The notes beneath the pieces were generated by a model. The model did not search any database, was not told the origin of the DNA, and was given only the letters and a program-made list of their open reading frames with translations. This document shows positions 17,150 to 25,433 of a stretch of DNA of 64,000 nucleotides, piece by piece. Made by a program: the position numbers and the translations under genes. The stretch is taken from the NCBI RefSeq assembly GCF_015278255.1, contig NZ_JADIJC010000007.1, positions 124,001-188,000 on the forward strand, read 5' to 3'. This stretch comes from Microbacterium hibisci (GTDB lineage: Bacteria; Actinomycetota; Actinomycetes; Actinomycetales; Microbacteriaceae). How positions within the stretch are numbered: the stretch's first letter is position 1; the number at the start of each line of letters is the position of its first letter.

Positions 17150-17982
17150 CGCGCTTCCCGTCCCCCGGGCGCGACGGGCGTGCCGTGGAGCGCCTCGCGC
17201 ACGGCGGTCACCCGGTCGAAGAAGGCCGGGGCCTCGCGTAGCGACTCGTCGCGCGCGGCATCCGCTCCGAATCCGGTCTCGATCACCGTCGTGATCCGGC
17301 CCGGCCGCGGTGACATCACGACGACACGGTCCGACAGGAACACCGCCTCGGGGATCGAGTGGGTGACGAACACGACCGCCGCCCCGGTCTCTGCGGCGAT
17401 GCGCGAGAGCTCGGTCTGCATGCGCTCGCGGGTCATCTCGTCGAGCGCGCCGAACGGCTCGTCCATGAGCAGCAGCCGCGGTCGCTCGGCCAGCGCCCGG
17501 GCGATCGCCACTCGCTGCTGCATGCCGCCTGACAGCTGGTCGGGGTAGCGGTCGGCGAAATCCGAAAGACCGACGAGTTCCGCCAGTTCGGCGATGCGCG
17601 CCGTCCGCTGGGCGGACCCGACGCGGTGCAGCTCGAGCGGCAGCCCGATGTTGGCGGCGACCGTGCGCCACGGCAGCAGCCCCGCCTGCTGGAACGCGAT
17701 GCCGTAGTCCTGGTCGCGCCGCGCGCGCTCGGCCGGCTTGCCGAACACCTCGATGGTGCCCGCGCTGGGTGCGTCGAGGTCGGCGATGAGCCGCATCAGC
17801 GTCGACTTGCCGCACCCGGACGGACCGATGAGCGACACGAACTCGCCCTCGGCGACCTCGAGGTCGACAGCCTCGAGGGCGCGGATCTCGCCCGCCTTCG
17901 CCGGGAAGGTCTTCGAGACCCCCCGCACCGACACCGCCCTGGCCGACACCGCCGTACCCGTCGGCCCGCTCACATCCGCCAT
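17146..17982 (-). CDS. ABC transporter ATP-binding protein (NitT/TauT/SsuB type)
   Basis: 278 residues. Walker A GPSGCGKST at 53-61, Q-loop in IAFQQAGLLPW, signature [15 protein letters not shown], Walker B LLLMDEPFGALD and an H-loop His in VTHSIPEA. Length and sequence are typical of the nitrate/sulfonate/taurine-type ATPases that work with NMT1 binding proteins. ATG/stop overlaps on both sides show translational coupling with the two permeases. Confidence 0.95.
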   Translation of the reverse strand: MADVSGPTGTAVSARAVSVRGVSKTFPAKAGEIRALEAVDLEVAEGEFVSLIGPSGCGKSTLMRLIADLDAPSAGTIEVFGKPAERARRDQDYGIAFQQAGLLPWRTVAANIGLPLELHRVGSAQRTARIAELAELVGLSDFADRYPDQLSGGMQQRVAIARALAERPRLLLMDEPFGALDEMTRERMQTELSRIAAETGAAVVFVTHSIPEAVFLSDRVVVMSPRPGRITTVIETGFGADAARDESLREAPAFFDRVTAVREALHGTPVAPGGREAR

Positions 17983-18950
17983 CACGCCGCCTCTCCGCGT
18001 CGGTAGTCCTTGAGGATCCAGCCCAAGAAGGCGACCGCCCCCGCCGCGACGAGGCCGAGCGCGATCGCGCCGAAGATGGGCGCCCACGCCTTCGACGGGT
18101 CGCCCGAGGCCTGCCCGGCGAACTGGATCAGCAGTCTTCCGATCCCGCCCTGCAGCCCCGTCGACACCTCGGCGACGACCGCGCCGATCACCGCGTTCGC
18201 AGCACCCAGCCGGAGCGCCGGAAGGAGATACGGGACGGATGCCGGAGCCCGCAGTCGCAGCAGCGTCGGCCAGTAGCCCGCCGCGTAGGTGTGCATGAGC
18301 TCCACGTGGAGCCGGTCGGGCGACTGCAGGCCGCGCAGCGCGCCCACGGCGATCGGGAAGAACGCGAGGTACGACGCGATGAGGGCGACCGACATCCAGT
18401 CCTGCCACTCGAAGCCGCCGATCTCGATGCGCGAGCCCCAGCTCTTCACGATCGGCGCGAAGGCGATGAGCGGAACCGTCTGGCTGAGGATGATCCAGGG
18501 GAGCAGCCCCCACTCGGCCAGACGCCACCGCTGCATCACGAGGGCGAGCGCGATGCCCACCACGACCCCGACGATCCACCCGGCCGCGGCGATGCCGAGC
18601 GTCGTCAGGCCGGCCAGCGCGACCGCGGCCCACAGCGGCGGCGACCCCTCCTGGCGTGTGACCGGCTCGAGGAGCCGCGCCGCCATGTCCCACACGTGCG
18701 GCATGGCGAGATCGGTCGTACGGGGGAGCACGCGCAGCCCGCCGACCACGACGCCGTCGTCCGGCGCGAGCAGCTTGTACAGCTCCCACACCGCGATGAG
18801 GATCCCGATGCCCACGGCACCCCAGATCCAGGCGTGTGCCGACCGGGCGCGCCGCCGGGGCCGCGGTGCGCGCGACGGTCGCGCGGGATCCCCGGGCGCG
18901 GGTGGCGGCTGCTCCGACGGGGGAGCGTCCGCCGCCTGGTCGAGCGTCAT
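17982..18950 (-). CDS. ABC transporter permease, second subunit
   Basis: 322 residues. A Pro/Arg-rich cytoplasmic N terminus of ~42 residues precedes the first membrane segment (AWIWGAVGIGILIAVWELY). The EAA-like loop is AAGYWPTLLRLRAPASVPYLLPALRLG. The gene ends with TGA overlapping the next ATG (TGATG), and its own ATG overlaps the stop of the LLM gene. It is the partner of the 16334 permease, giving a heterodimeric channel. Confidence 0.92.
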   Translation of the reverse strand: MTLDQAADAPPSEQPPPAPGDPARPSRAPRPRRRARSAHAWIWGAVGIGILIAVWELYKLLAPDDGVVVGGLRVLPRTTDLAMPHVWDMAARLLEPVTRQEGSPPLWAAVALAGLTTLGIAAAGWIVGVVVGIALALVMQRWRLAEWGLLPWIILSQTVPLIAFAPIVKSWGSRIEIGGFEWQDWMSVALIASYLAFFPIAVGALRGLQSPDRLHVELMHTYAAGYWPTLLRLRAPASVPYLLPALRLGAANAVIGAVVAEVSTGLQGGIGRLLIQFAGQASGDPSKAWAPIFGAIALGLVAAGAVAFLGWILKDYRRGEAA

Positions 18951-19966
18951 GCCTTCGCCGTGACGTGCGCCTGCAGCGCCGGGATGACGGTCTCGCCGTA
19001 GACCCGGAGGGTCTCCTCCTTGTTGTCGTGCTGGAGGTATCCGGCGAACTGGGTGACGCCGAGCTCGCGCAGCTGCTCCAGCTTGGCGATGTGGTCGGAT
19101 GCCGAGCCCAGGATGCAGAACCGGTCCACGATGTCGTCGGGCACGAAGCCGACGTGGTCGTTGTCGGCCTTGCCGTGGGTGTTGTAGTCGTAGCCCTGGC
19201 GCCGCTCGATGTAGTCGGTGAGCGCCTCCGGCACGCCCTCGCCGTGGTGGCCGTACTTCGCGACGATGTCGGCGACGTGGTTGCCGACCATGCCGCCGAA
19301 CCAGCGGCACTGGTCGCGCATGTGCGCCGCGTCGTCGCCGATGTACATCGGCGCGGCCACGCAGAAGGCGAGCGCGTCGGGGTCGCGGCCGGCGGCGGCC
19401 GCGGCATCCTTCACCGTCTTGATCATCCACGCGGCGATGTCGACATCGGCGAGCTGCAGGATGAAGCCGTCGCCGACCTCGCCCGTGAGCTTGAGCGCCA
19501 TCGGACCGTACGCGGCCACCCACACGTCGAGCTGCGACCCGCGACTCCACGGGAATTGCAGCGTCGCACCCTTGTACTCGACGGGGCGCGAGTTGGCGAG
19601 CTCGCGGATGACGTGGATCGACTCGCGCAGCTCCGCCATCGTGGAGGGCTGGCCGTTGGTCACCCGCACCGCCGAGTCGCCGCGGCCGATGCCGCAGATG
19701 GTGCGGTTTCCGTACATCTCGTTGAGCGTGGCGAAGACGGATGCCGTGACCGTCCAGTCCCGCGTGGCGGGGTTCGTCACGAACGGCCCCACCGTCACGC
19801 GCTTGGTCTCGGCGAGGATCGCCGAGTGGATGACGTACGGCTCCTGCCACAGCAGGTGCGAGTCGAACGTCCAGACGTGGCTGAAACCGTGCGCCTCTGC
19901 GAGCTTCGCGAGCTGCACCGTCCGCGCCGCCGGCGGGTTGGTCTGCAGGACGACACCGAAGTCCAT
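18947..19966 (-). CDS. LLM-class flavin/F420-dependent oxidoreductase in the pyrimidine operon
   Basis: 339 residues; GAGAGGAG precedes the ATG at 19966. A luciferase-like TIM barrel of the bacterial LLM superfamily. The opening MDFGVVLQTNPPAARTV and the block FDSHLLWQEPYVI...TVGPFVTNPATRDWTVTAS resemble the F420-dependent CPS_4043-like family as I remember it (TIGR03842). It is coupled by a 4-bp overlap to the transporter permease and follows dihydropyrimidinase. No classical dihydropyrimidine dehydrogenase is present, so this enzyme is a candidate for the first redox step or for an oxidative ring opening of the RutA kind. That role is inferred from position only; whether it uses F420 or FMN is undecided. 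Confidence 0.85.
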   Translation of the reverse strand: MDFGVVLQTNPPAARTVQLAKLAEAHGFSHVWTFDSHLLWQEPYVIHSAILAETKRVTVGPFVTNPATRDWTVTASVFATLNEMYGNRTICGIGRGDSAVRVTNGQPSTMAELRESIHVIRELANSRPVEYKGATLQFPWSRGSQLDVWVAAYGPMALKLTGEVGDGFILQLADVDIAAWMIKTVKDAAAAAGRDPDALAFCVAAPMYIGDDAAHMRDQCRWFGGMVGNHVADIVAKYGHHGEGVPEALTDYIERRQGYDYNTHGKADNDHVGFVPDDIVDRFCILGSASDHIAKLEQLRELGVTQFAGYLQHDNKEETLRVYGETVIPALQAHVTAKA

Positions 19967-19978
19967 GGTTGCTCCTCT

Positions 19979-20025
19979 CGTCCCTGAGTCTCGAACCCGG
20001 TCCCTGAGCTTGTCGAAGGGTGCGT
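19979..20025. repeat. REP-like GTCCCTGAGCTTGTCGAAGG element
   Basis: A near-complete copy lies around 20001-20021, and a partial copy (GTCCCTGAGTCTCGAACCC) just before it at 19980. Diverged relatives occur in the next two gaps of the same operon (around 21510-21533 and 22408-22422). Confidence 0.6.
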
Positions 20026-20067
20026 CGACAGGCCCAGCAACCGGGTGCCGCTCAGCAATCGGTGGTT

Positions 20068-21501
20068 TCAGATGAGGTACTGCGAGAGTCCGCGCTTGAG
20101 GAAGCGGCCGTCGCCCTTCGCGCCGAGATACTGCCCGTCGTCGACGACGACCTTCCCGCGCGAGATCACCGTGTCGACGTGCCCGTCGATCTCGAAGCCC
20201 TCCCACGCGGAGTGGTCCATGTTCATGTGGTGCGAGGCCGCCGAGATGGTGGTGTGCCCGTTCGGGTCGTAGACCACCACGTCGCCGTCGGCGCCGGGCT
20301 GGATCACGCCCTTTCTGCCGTACAGGCCGAACATGCGCGCCGGGGTGGTCGAGGTGAGCTCCACCCAGCGCTCCAGCGTGATCTTGCCGGTGACGACGCC
20401 CTGGTACATGAGATCCATGCGGTGCTCGACCGAGCCGATGCCGTTCGGGATCGCGCGGAAGTCGTCGAGCCCGAGCTCCTTCTGGCCCTTCATGCAGAAC
20501 GGGCAGTGGTCGGTCGAGACCATCTGGATGTCGTTGGTGCGCAGCGCCTGCCACATGTGGTGCTGGTGGCCCTCCTTGCGGCTGCGCAGCGGCGTCGAGC
20601 ACACCCACTTCGCGCCTTCGAACTGCCCCCACTCTTCGCTGAACGCGCCGAGCTGCTCCTCGAGCGACAGGTAGAGGTACTGCGGGCAGGTCTCGCCGAA
20701 AACGTTCCAGCCCTGGTCGCGCGCCCACGCGATCTGGTCGACCGCCTGCTTGGCGCTCACGTGCACCGTGTACAGCGGAGCGCCGGTGAGGTTCGCCAGC
20801 ATGATCGCGCGGTGCGTCGCCTCCTCCTCCATCTGCCACGCGCGCGCGATGCCGTGGTAGTACGGCGCCTTCTTGCCGGCCTCGGCCAGCTGCGCGGCGA
20901 GCACGTCGATCGCGGGCCCGTTCTCGGCGTGCATCATCGTGAGCAGGCCGGTCTCGGCCGACACCTGCATGGCCCTCAGCACCTGCGCGTCGTCGGAGTA
21001 GAACACGCCCGGGTACGCCATGAAGAGCTTGAAGCTCGAGACGCCCTCGTCGAGGAGCCCCCGCATCGCCGCGAGCGAGTCCTCATCGACGCCGCCGACG
21101 ATCTGGTGGAAGCCGTAGTCGATCGCGCAGTTGCCCGCGGCCTTCTCGTGCCAGGCGGCCAGGCCGTCCTGCACGCGCTCGCCGTACCGCTGCACGGCGA
21201 AGTCGATGATCGACGTCGTGCCGCCCCACGCAGCCGCCCGCGTTCCGGTCTCGAACGTGTCGGAGGCATTGGTGCCGCCGAACGGCAGCTCCATGTGCGT
21301 GTGGGCGTCGATGCCGCCCGGGATCACGTACTTGCCGGTCGCGTCGACGACGGTGTCGACGGATGCCGCGACATCGGTCCCGAGCAGCTGCGAGCCGGGT
21401 GCGAGCACGGCCGCGATCGTCTCGCCGTCGATGAGCACGTCGGCTTCGCCGCGGCCCGTCGCCGAGACTACGGTGCCGCCCTTGATGAGTGTGGTGGTCA
21501 T
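20068..21501 (-). CDS. hydA: dihydropyrimidinase / D-hydantoinase
   Basis: 477 residues. Amidohydrolase-superfamily zinc enzyme: HTH metal ligands H67 and H69 (GGIDAHTHMELPFGG), carboxylated Lys K158 in SSFKLFMAYPG, and a conserved STDHCPF late motif. It opens the ring of 5,6-dihydrouracil, dihydrothymine or hydantoins to N-carbamoyl-beta-amino acids. The gene for the next step, a beta-ureidopropionase-like amidohydrolase, lies 33 bp upstream on the same strand. Length and all catalytic residues are normal. Confidence 0.94.
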   Translation of the reverse strand: MTTTLIKGGTVVSATGRGEADVLIDGETIAAVLAPGSQLLGTDVAASVDTVVDATGKYVIPGGIDAHTHMELPFGGTNASDTFETGTRAAAWGGTTSIIDFAVQRYGERVQDGLAAWHEKAAGNCAIDYGFHQIVGGVDEDSLAAMRGLLDEGVSSFKLFMAYPGVFYSDDAQVLRAMQVSAETGLLTMMHAENGPAIDVLAAQLAEAGKKAPYYHGIARAWQMEEEATHRAIMLANLTGAPLYTVHVSAKQAVDQIAWARDQGWNVFGETCPQYLYLSLEEQLGAFSEEWGQFEGAKWVCSTPLRSRKEGHQHHMWQALRTNDIQMVSTDHCPFCMKGQKELGLDDFRAIPNGIGSVEHRMDLMYQGVVTGKITLERWVELTSTTPARMFGLYGRKGVIQPGADGDVVVYDPNGHTTISAASHHMNMDHSAWEGFEIDGHVDTVISRGKVVVDDGQYLGAKGDGRFLKRGLSQYLI

Positions 21502-21534
21502 GTCAATCCTCCGGTCGCTGAGCCCGTCGAAGCG

Positions 21535-22383
21535 TCACGGCTTCGCGATCTTCGTGTACGAGTCGGGACGGCGGTCGCGGTAGAACTGCCAGTCGTCGCG
21601 CATCTCGAGCACCATGTTCAGGTCGAGGTCGCGCACGAGCAGCTCCTCGCTGTCGCCCGAGCCGCGCTCGCCGACGAAGTTTCCGCGCGGGTCGATCACC
21701 TGGCTCGTGCCGTAGAAGTCGACGGCGAGCTCGCCGTACTCGTTGTCCTCGCGCCCGACCCGGTTCGGCTGCAGCACGAAGTAGCCGTTCGCGACGGCCG
21801 CGGCAGGCCCCTCGACCTCCCACAGCCGGTTCGACAGCCCGGGCTTCGTGGCGTTCGGGTTGAACACGATGTGCGCGTCGTTGAGGCCGAGCTCGCGCCA
21901 TCCCTCGGGGAAGTGCCGGTCGTAGCAGATGTACATGCCGACCCGGCCGACGGCCGTCTCGAAGACCGGGTAGCCGAGGTTGCCCGGACGGAAGTAGAAC
22001 TTCTCCCAGAACCGGTCGAGGTGAGGGAGGTGGTGCTTGCGGTACTTGCCGAGGATCGTGCCGTCGGCGTCCACCAGCACGGCGGTGTTGTAGTACACGC
22101 CGGTCTCGGCCTCCTCGTAGATCGGGAGCACCATGACGATCCCGAGCTCCTTGGCCAGCGCCGCGAACCGCTGCACGATCGGCCCTTCGGCGGATTCCGC
22201 GAAGCGGTAGTACTTCTTGTCCTGCGTGATCCCGAAGTACGGGCCGTAGAACAGCTCCTGGAAGCACACGACCTGCGCGCCCTGGGCCGCGGCCTCCCGC
22301 GCGAAGCCCTCGTGCTTGTCGAGCATCGACTCCTTGTCGCCCGTCCAGGTGGTCTGCGATATCGCCGCGCGTACCGTCGTCAT
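21535..22383 (-). CDS. nitrilase-superfamily amidohydrolase, likely beta-ureidopropionase
   Basis: 282 residues from the ATG at 22383; the frame is open for 51 further codons but the conserved protein starts here (TTVRAAISQTTW). The nitrilase Glu-Lys-Cys triad is E43 (FQELFYGPYFG), K116 (GKYRKHHLPH) and C153 (YICYDRHFPEGWR). It hydrolyses N-carbamoyl-beta-alanine to beta-alanine, CO2 and ammonia, acting after dihydropyrimidinase. First gene of the seven-gene operon, with its own promoter about 120 bp upstream. Confidence 0.92.
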   Translation of the reverse strand: MTTVRAAISQTTWTGDKESMLDKHEGFAREAAAQGAQVVCFQELFYGPYFGITQDKKYYRFAESAEGPIVQRFAALAKELGIVMVLPIYEEAETGVYYNTAVLVDADGTILGKYRKHHLPHLDRFWEKFYFRPGNLGYPVFETAVGRVGMYICYDRHFPEGWRELGLNDAHIVFNPNATKPGLSNRLWEVEGPAAAVANGYFVLQPNRVGREDNEYGELAVDFYGTSQVIDPRGNFVGERGSGDSEELLVRDLDLNMVLEMRDDWQFYRDRRPDSYTKIAKP

Positions 22384-22507
22384 GGTTCTCCGTCCGTCCT
22401 TGGCTGGGTCCCTGAGGCTCGGACCGGCGGGGGTCGGATCGCCGGAGCGCCCCCGCACCCCGATCCTGTCGATCGGACGTTTCCCGTCGGTTTCGGCCTG
22501 TGACGCG

Positions 22508-22536
22508 ACAGTAAAGCCTCGCTCGAACCGGCGCAA
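22508..22536 (-). promoter_or_regulatory. promoter of the pyrimidine operon
   Basis: On the minus strand a -35 TTGCGC (22531-22536) is separated by exactly 17 bp from a -10 TACTGT (22508-22513). The predicted transcript has a leader of roughly 115-120 nt before the ATG at 22383. Confidence 0.5.
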
Positions 22537-22537
22537 T

Positions 22538-22554
22538 GGTCGGGTGGCCCGACC
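22538..22554. promoter_or_regulatory. 17-bp palindromic operator candidate
   Basis: GGTCGGGTGGCCCGACC is a perfect 7-3-7 inverted repeat immediately upstream of the -35 of the pyrimidine operon. The spacing suits an activator, or a repressor acting just upstream. No regulator gene is next to the operon. Confidence 0.5.
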
Positions 22555-22573
22555 TTATGGATACATCGCGGGG

Positions 22574-22617
22574 CGGATGCGGCATCCGTCACGGATACAG
22601 CGGGAGACGGATGCCGC
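22574..22617. repeat. GGATGCCGC-word inverted repeats upstream of the second sensor kinase
   Basis: GCGGCATCCGTC at 22579-22590 is the exact complement of 22606-22617. A smaller palindrome CGGATGCGGCATCCG is nested at 22574-22588. Confidence 0.7.
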
Positions 22618-22633
22618 GTCACGCGCTCTCCCG

Positions 22634-22639
22634 TAACGT
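22634..22639 (+). promoter_or_regulatory. leaderless -10 for the second sensor kinase
   Basis: TAACGT ends six bases before the GTG start at 22646. Confidence 0.5.
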
Positions 22640-22645
22640 GAAACG

Positions 22646-23836
22646 GTGTTCCGTCCCCTGAAGACGTATCAGCTCGTCGTCGACGTCTTGCTGGGCGTGG
22701 TCTTCTTCCTCGTCGCCTGGCCGATCGAGGCGCTCCTCGTCAGCGGTGAGCCGGGCATCGACTACGGGCTGGGGCCGAACGGGCGCGACGTGCTCGGCCC
22801 TCTCATCGCCCTCATCTTCAGCGGGGCGCTGGCGCTGCGCCGGCTCTCGCCCGCCCTCGCTCTCGCCGTCGCCTGGGTCGGAGCCGTCGTGCAGATGGGG
22901 CTCGGGCGCCCGCCCAGCTTCTCCGACGTCGCGATCTTCGCAGTGCTGTACGCCACCGCGGCCTACGGCACGCGCGCGGCGTACTGGGCAGGCTTCGCAT
23001 CCGCGCTCGTCGGGGCGCTCGTCATCACCGTCTATCTCATGGCCGGCCCGCAGTTCGCCGGCGGCGGACTGACGTGGCAGACGCTTCCGCTCGCGCTCGT
23101 CCTGCTGGTCGCCGCGGCCTTCGCGCTCGGCCTGTCGTGGACCACCGGCGCACTGGTGCGGACGGCGGTGCGCGCGCGAGAGAACCGCGAGGCGCAGCAG
23201 CGCGCCGAGGCCGAAGCGGCCGCCGAGCAGGAGCGCGTGCGCATCGCGCGCGACATGCACGACGTCGTCGCCCACTCGCTCGCGGTCGTGGTCGCGCAGG
23301 CCGACGGCGCCCGCTATGCCGCCGCCGCAGATCCCGCCGTCGCCACCGAGGCGCTCGCCACCATCTCGACCACCGCCCGCGCGGCGCTCGCCGATGTGCG
23401 CCTGCTGCTCGGGCAGCTCCGTCACCGCCAGGGCGACGGACCGCAGCCCACCCTCGCCGACCTCGAGGAGCTGTACGCCCAGGTGCGCGCCGCCGGCGTG
23501 CAGCTCCGGGTCGACGTCGACCCGGCACCGCCCGGAGAGCCGCCGGCCGCGGTGCAGCTCGCCGTGTACCGCATCCTGCAGGAGGCGTTCACGAACGCGA
23601 TCCGTCACGGCGCTCCCGGCGGCCCGGTCGACGTGCGGCTGGCGTGGCTTTCCGACCGCGTCGAGCTCTCCGTGGTCAACCCGGTGGCGCCGGGCGTCGT
23701 CGCGCCCGGCCGGTCCGGGCACGGGCTGATCGGCATGCGCGAGCGCGCGCAGCTGGCGGGTGGCCGGCTCGACGCGGCGGACGAGTCCGGCTCGTTCGCG
23801 GTGCGGGCGTCGATCCCGATCGGAGGGCCGGCATGA
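22646..23836 (+). CDS. two-component sensor histidine kinase (HisKA_3)
   Basis: 396 residues with a GTG start placed by the leaderless -10. Four to six hydrophobic segments lie in residues ~10-170. The phosphorylated His is H205 in VRIARDMHDVVAHSLAVVV. The ATPase domain is near the C terminus, with the G2-type motif GRSGHGLIGMRERAQL. Its N-box, FTNAIRHG, is canonical. Partner of the regulator at 23955, from which it is separated by 118 bp containing a large palindrome rather than the usual overlap. Confidence 0.93.
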   Translation: MFRPLKTYQLVVDVLLGVVFFLVAWPIEALLVSGEPGIDYGLGPNGRDVLGPLIALIFSGALALRRLSPALALAVAWVGAVVQMGLGRPPSFSDVAIFAVLYATAAYGTRAAYWAGFASALVGALVITVYLMAGPQFAGGGLTWQTLPLALVLLVAAAFALGLSWTTGALVRTAVRARENREAQQRAEAEAAAEQERVRIARDMHDVVAHSLAVVVAQADGARYAAAADPAVATEALATISTTARAALADVRLLLGQLRHRQGDGPQPTLADLEELYAQVRAAGVQLRVDVDPAPPGEPPAAVQLAVYRILQEAFTNAIRHGAPGGPVDVRLAWLSDRVELSVVNPVAPGVVAPGRSGHGLIGMRERAQLAGGRLDAADESGSFAVRASIPIGGPA

Positions 23837-23844
23837 TCCGCGAC

Positions 23845-23934
23845 CGGTGCACAACGTCGGAACTCTTCGCCGACACGCCGCTCCGAGGCATCCGTACGCG
23901 GCGTGTCGCTCGAAACCTCCGATTCTGTGCACCG
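23845..23934. repeat. interrupted palindrome (family A-like) between kinase and regulator genes
   Basis: The outer arms 23845-23862 and 23917-23934 match in 14 of 18. The inner arms CGACACGCCG (23871-23880) and 23899-23908 are exact. The loop contains GGCATCCGT. It may lower read-through into the regulator gene. Confidence 0.65.
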
Positions 23935-23954
23935 ACGGCCCACGGAGGACGCTC

Positions 23955-24608
23955 ATGATCCGCGTTGCGCTGGTGGACGACCAGGCGCTCTTCCGCGCCG
24001 GGATCCGCATGCTCGTCGACTCGCAGCCTGACCTCGAGGTGGTCGCCGAGGCCGCCGACGGCCGCGAGGCCCTCGACGCCGTGCGCCAGGCGCGGCCCGA
24101 CGTCGTGCTCATGGACATCCGCATGCCCGTGATGGATGGACTGGCCGCGACCGCCGAGCTGCTGGGCGATCCTCCCGTCGACGGCGCACCGCCGCCCCGC
24201 ATCGTGATGCTCACCACGTTCGACCTCGACGAGGCGGCCGCCCGCGCGATCCGCCAGGGTGCGAGCGGGTTCCTCCTCAAAGACGCCGACCCCGAGTTCC
24301 TCCTCGCGGCGATCCGCACCGTGCACGCGGGATCCGCCGTGATCGCGGCATCCGCCACTCGTGAGCTCTTCGAGAGATTCACGGATGCCGCCCCCAGGCC
24401 GGTCCCGCCGGCCTACGGTGAGCTCACCGACCGGGAGCGCGAGATCTTCGCGCTCGCGGCGCGCGGCCTGTCGAACGCCGAGATCGCCGCGCGCGAGTAT
24501 CTGTCCGAGGCCACGGTCAAGACCCACATCAGCCGGATCCTCACCAAGCTCGCGCTGCGCGACCGCGTGCAGCTGGTGGTGTTCGCCTTCGAGCACGGGC
24601 TGGCGTAG
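23955..24608 (+). CDS. NarL/FixJ family response regulator
   Basis: 217 residues; the ATG at 23955 has GGAGGA seven bases upstream. Receiver domain with acceptor D54 (VVLMDIRMPVMDG), then a LuxR-type helix-turn-helix (LTDREREIFALAARGLSNAEIA...TVKTHISRILTKLALRDRVQ). It ends two bases before the convergent hemerythrin gene. Output targets are not evident. Confidence 0.95.
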   Translation: MIRVALVDDQALFRAGIRMLVDSQPDLEVVAEAADGREALDAVRQARPDVVLMDIRMPVMDGLAATAELLGDPPVDGAPPPRIVMLTTFDLDEAAARAIRQGASGFLLKDADPEFLLAAIRTVHAGSAVIAASATRELFERFTDAAPRPVPPAYGELTDREREIFALAARGLSNAEIAAREYLSEATVKTHISRILTKLALRDRVQLVVFAFEHGLA

Positions 24609-24610
24609 CG

Positions 24611-25297
24611 TCAGCGCCCCTCGAGGGCCGCGCGGTGCGCGGCGTACCTGCGTGCGCCGACGTACCGCCACAGCAGCCGCACCGGCGCCGGAAGCTCGTC
24701 GTGCAGGAGCTCCTCGCCGCCGTCGGGCTGGGCCGACAGGATCATGCCGAGGCTGTTCCACATCTGGCCCTTCGGGGTCGCCTTGCGGCCGTGCTCGGAG
24801 AACCAGTCCACCTCCTTCGGCGTGAGGACGGTCTCCATGACCGGCACGATCGTGGTCTCCTCGTCGGGAAGGTGCACCGCGAGCGCCGCATTGACGCGTT
24901 CGATCGCATCGAGCAGGGGTGCGGCGTCCGCCGCGGACGCGCTGGCGCGCCAGGACGGGAGGGCGGCGTCCAGATCGTGCAGCGGCGCGATCATTGCGAG
25001 GTGCTGCTCCTTCATGCGTGCGACGTGGCCGCCGCAGGCGGGGGCTCGCTCCTCCAGCGCACTCCAGAGGCGCTCATCCTCGCCCTCGTGGTGCGTGTGA
25101 AGACCGAGCGACAGCAGCGCCAGCTGGTCGGCCACGACCGCGGCATGCGCGTGGTCGCCGTCGCGCACGCCGCGCACCAGGTCGTCGGCCTCGCCGAATC
25201 CGGCGCGGAACACGCGATGGATCATGGCCATCCCGCTCGCGTCGCACGTCTTGGGCTGCGGGGCGTCGCCGCTCGCGGGCAGAGGTGTGGCAGGCAT
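24611..25297 (-). CDS. hemerythrin HHE-domain protein
   Basis: 228 residues; GGGGAG precedes the ATG. A four-helix HHE cation-binding domain spans ~25-160, with candidate iron ligands in MIHRVFRAGF, SLGLHTHHEGEDERLW, MKEQHLAM and AVHLPDEETTIVP. Such proteins hold a di-iron site that binds O2 or NO and are often linked to redox or nitrosative stress. The C-terminal ~65 residues are not part of the domain. It stands alone, head to tail against the response-regulator gene with almost no gap. Confidence 0.88.
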   Translation of the reverse strand: MPATPLPASGDAPQPKTCDASGMAMIHRVFRAGFGEADDLVRGVRDGDHAHAAVVADQLALLSLGLHTHHEGEDERLWSALEERAPACGGHVARMKEQHLAMIAPLHDLDAALPSWRASASAADAAPLLDAIERVNAALAVHLPDEETTIVPVMETVLTPKEVDWFSEHGRKATPKGQMWNSLGMILSAQPDGGEELLHDELPAPVRLLWRYVGARRYAAHRAALEGR

Positions 25298-25420
25298 CGT
25301 CGTCTCCCCTTCGTCGAACCTGGCGAGACCCTACTCCCGGAGGGCGCAGCGCGCGAGATCATCCTCGGGATGTACGGCGGATGCCTCCACCGGGCGACGC
25401 GCGTGACGCGCGGTCGTCCC

Positions 25421-25426
25421 TAGCGT
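25421..25426 (+). promoter_or_regulatory. leaderless -10 for the MacB-type ABC genes
   Basis: TAGCGT ends seven bases before the ATG at 25434; GGAGG also lies within this space, so either initiation mode is possible. Confidence 0.45.
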
Positions 25427-25433
25427 CGGAGGC

